DNA from: Pseudomonadota bacterium
GTDB lineage: Bacteria; Bdellovibrionota; Bacteriovoracia; Bacteriovoracales; Bacteriovoracaceae
NCBI GenBank assembly: GCA_023432655.1
Contig: JAEYUK010000027.1
Location: forward strand, 1 to 6,315
DNA: 6,315 nt
Direction: 5' to 3'
Under the pieces are notes generated by a model, which was given only the letters and a program-made list of their open reading frames with translations, made no database searches and had not been told where the DNA came from. This document shows, piece by piece, positions 4,765 through 6,315 of the stretch (its first letter is position 1; each line of letters opens with the position of its first letter). Both the position numbers and the translations under genes were made by a program.

Positions 4765-6081
4765 ATGGCGATCATGACTAAAAATTTGCGTATAGGTCTA
4801 ACGGTTGTTTTTATTTTTCAAGTTCTTATAGCGGGTGGTTTTGAACTGGCCCACGACGAAGCCTATTATTGGCTATATTCCAAGCATTTGGATTGGGGCT
4901 TTTTTGATCATCCCCCTTTTGTAGGTGTGGTGATTAAACTTTTTTCCTTCTTTCCCCACTCAGAACTGGCCCTGCGGATAGGCTTCATCTTACTTCAATT
5001 TCTTACTCTCTTCCTTTTAATGTCGTTAACCACCAACCTCTGGGTTTGTGCGCTTTTGTTCTTTAGTTTCCCTCTGGCATCTTTCACAGGACTGCTGGCA
5101 CTTCCAGATATTCCTCTCCTCTTTATGAGTGCTTGTTATTGTTTCCTCTTAAAGAAATATTTGGAAAAGGACTCTGTTAAAACTTCCGTTTTGTTAGGGA
5201 TTACCATTGCGCTTTTATTCTACGCTAAGTACCACGGGGTCTTATTGATCTTTTTTACCATCCTCGCGGTGCCGAAGCTTCTTCTTAAAAAATCTTTCTA
5301 TCTAGTGGCCCTGGTGGCCCTTGTGTCTTTCTTCCCTCACTTGTGGTGGCAATACGATCATGACTTCTCTACCCTCCGCTATCACTTCTTAGAAAGACCT
5401 GCGGCTTCTTTTAGTGTGGGTAGATCCTTGGAATACATCGGACTACAATTGATTCTGGCCGGGGTGTTTGCGGGTCCCATTGTTTGGTGGATAACGATAA
5501 AAAACAAAACCACTAATAATTTTGATAGGGCGATGAAGTTTATTGCGATCGGAACGGTCTTATTTTTTCTTTTCTCTTCATTTAGTAAAAGAGTTGAGGC
5601 CAATTGGACAATATTCTTAGCGGTTCCTTTAATATACCTTGTGGCCAATTCCCCTCTCTGGGAGAAAACCTGGCCTAAGCGCTTACTTATGGCCTCTTTT
5701 GCCCTGGTCATGCTGGGGCGAGTTCTCCTCATCCTACCGCCCGACATGGTGGCGATTAAACGACTTAAGGAATTTCATGGCTGGAAGGCCTGGTCACAAG
5801 AAGTCCAAAAATCTTGTGGTGATCTTCCCCTGGTGGCCAATACTTATCAGATCGCTTCAAAACTTTCTTTTTATTTGAATCAGGAAGTGGGTGCCTTGAA
5901 CTATCACTCCCGAAAGAATCAGTTTGATTACTGGCAGTTTGAAAAGAATCTTCCGAGTAAAGAAGTCTGCTACATTACCAACAAAGCTGATTTTGGGGGA
6001 GAGACGATACTCACTCCAGAGGGGAAAAGTCTGCAGATTGTAAAAAATCACAGCAAAGAATTCTTGTTGCAGTTAAAATGA
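4765..6081 (+). CDS. ArnT/PMT-like (GT39/GT83 type) membrane glycosyltransferase
   Basis: This 438-aa polytopic protein belongs to the PMT_2/ArnT-like group of GT-C enzymes. These transfer a sugar from a polyprenyl-phosphate donor to protein or lipid acceptors on the outer face of the cytoplasmic membrane. The first periplasmic loop has the hallmark HDEAYYW (30-36) and FDHPP (47-51), with D31-E32 the likely catalytic acidic pair. LPDIP (113-117), YAKYHG (153-158) and VEANW (277-281) are further family-like blocks. About ten to twelve membrane segments lie between residues 10 and 325, followed by a soluble C-terminal part of about 110 residues, shorter than in ArnT (about 550 aa in total). ATG 4765 and ATG 4774 are both possible starts; neither has a clear ribosome site, so a leaderless transcript is possible. 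It is divergent from the DPM1-like gene that probably makes its donor. The acceptor is unknown. Confidence 0.88.
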   Translation: MAIMTKNLRIGLTVVFIFQVLIAGGFELAHDEAYYWLYSKHLDWGFFDHPPFVGVVIKLFSFFPHSELALRIGFILLQFLTLFLLMSLTTNLWVCALLFFSFPLASFTGLLALPDIPLLFMSACYCFLLKKYLEKDSVKTSVLLGITIALLFYAKYHGVLLIFFTILAVPKLLLKKSFYLVALVALVSFFPHLWWQYDHDFSTLRYHFLERPAASFSVGRSLEYIGLQLILAGVFAGPIVWWITIKNKTTNNFDRAMKFIAIGTVLFFLFSSFSKRVEANWTIFLAVPLIYLVANSPLWEKTWPKRLLMASFALVMLGRVLLILPPDMVAIKRLKEFHGWKAWSQEVQKSCGDLPLVANTYQIASKLSFYLNQEVGALNYHSRKNQFDYWQFEKNLPSKEVCYITNKADFGGETILTPEGKSLQIVKNHSKEFLLQLK

Positions 6082-6100
6082 GAAGATAACAGGTAAGGCG

Positions 6101-6315
6101 ATGCTAAAACTCAATCTCCAAAATTCGTACGACAAGGTGAAGTTTCTCACGATTCTTCAATTTGTCTTTGTCATCATGGCCTTTGTGACAGAAGCGTTTT
6201 TATCCCAAAGTGTTCTGAACTTCTCATTCATCTTTCAATTTATCCTGTTACTAGTGGCCTATAATTTCTACTATTCCGCCCTAAGTAATCTTTTCTATTC
6301 CTATTGGAACATGTC
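6101..6315 (+). CDS. N-terminal part of an unidentified membrane protein (cut by window end)
   Basis: An open frame runs from ATG 6101 to the window end (71 full codons, no stop). It starts 19 bp after the membrane glycosyltransferase, with AGG/AAGG ribosome-site elements at 6091-6098. The visible part begins with a short polar segment (1-14), then two hydrophobic helices at about 15-34 (FLTILQFVFVIMAFVTEAFL) and 40-60. The pattern of closely spaced helices with aromatic-rich ends would suit the sensor region of a membrane histidine kinase or a small multi-pass protein, but 71 residues do not allow a family call. Co-transcription with the upstream gene is likely from the spacing. Confidence 0.6.
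   Translation, partial: MLKLNLQNSYDKVKFLTILQFVFVIMAFVTEAFLSQSVLNFSFIFQFILLLVAYNFYYSALSNLFYSYWNM

Noticed and set aside
5382..5747. Minus-strand open frame of 121 codons inside the membrane glycosyltransferase
   Set aside because: It is opposite a clear polytopic membrane protein; the translation is basic and featureless.
5300..5850. Repeated CTGGTGGCC-like words in the membrane transferase gene
   Set aside because: They encode recurring Leu-Val-Ala runs in membrane helices and have no regular spacing.
5639..5878. Plus-strand frame-shifted open frame inside the glycosyltransferase
   Set aside because: It overlaps the real frame fully and is explained by codon composition; the main frame shows no sign of a frameshift.
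5857..6051. Minus-strand open frame at the glycosyltransferase 3' end
   Set aside because: It is antisense to the soluble C-terminal part of the transferase, with no ribosome site and no recognisable family.

Overview
The window reads as an ordinary, densely packed chromosomal segment of a Gram-negative bacterium. It has moderately low G+C (about 40% by eye), very short gaps, several overlapping gene ends and frequent GTG/TTG starts. The mix of an NtrC-type sigma-54 activator, a free Hpt protein, a DUF1328 small membrane protein, PdxH and a lipid-linked sugar transfer pathway would fit a deltaproteobacterium-like or Bdellovibrionota lineage (Bacteriovorax/Bdellovibrio type). That placement is a weak inference from gene style, not something the sequence proves. 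No RNA genes, insertion sequences, CRISPR arrays or phage genes are visible.

Layout. (1) 31-303 (+) encodes a 90-aa histidine phosphotransfer (Hpt) protein. Its end overlaps the end of (2), 296-1693 (-), a complete NtrC-family response regulator with receiver, AAA+ and Fis-type HTH domains. (3) The 169-bp gap 1694-1862 is the main regulatory region. Leftward it holds a good sigma-70-type promoter for the regulator. Rightward it holds a -24/-12 sigma-54 promoter for the next operon. Between them are a dyad and repeated half-sites placed where an activator of this family would bind. (4) The rightward operon is a 57-aa DUF1328/YtjA-like membrane protein (1863-2036), an unrecognised 239-aa protein (2057-2776) and pdxH (2792-3439). 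(5) On the minus strand, a DPM1-like polyprenyl-phosphate sugar synthase (4712-3984) is coupled through a GTGA overlap to a PAP2 lipid phosphatase (3987-3421), whose end overlaps the end of pdxH by 19 bp. (6) Divergently, 4765-6081 (+) is an ArnT/PMT-like membrane glycosyltransferase, followed 19 bp later by a membrane protein cut off by the window end.

How the parts work together. The strongest story is a self-contained sigma-54 circuit. The regulator at 296-1693 probably binds the dyad at 1719-1741, represses its own promoter and activates the divergent DUF1328 operon. This is the same architecture as pspF/pspA, built from different parts. A phosphorelay input through the neighbouring Hpt protein is possible but unproven. 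The second functional block is envelope glycosylation: the DPM1-like enzyme loads a sugar on a polyprenyl phosphate, the GT39/ArnT-like enzyme transfers it outside the cytoplasmic membrane, and the PAP2 enzyme could recycle or trim the lipid carrier or dephosphorylate a lipid acceptor.
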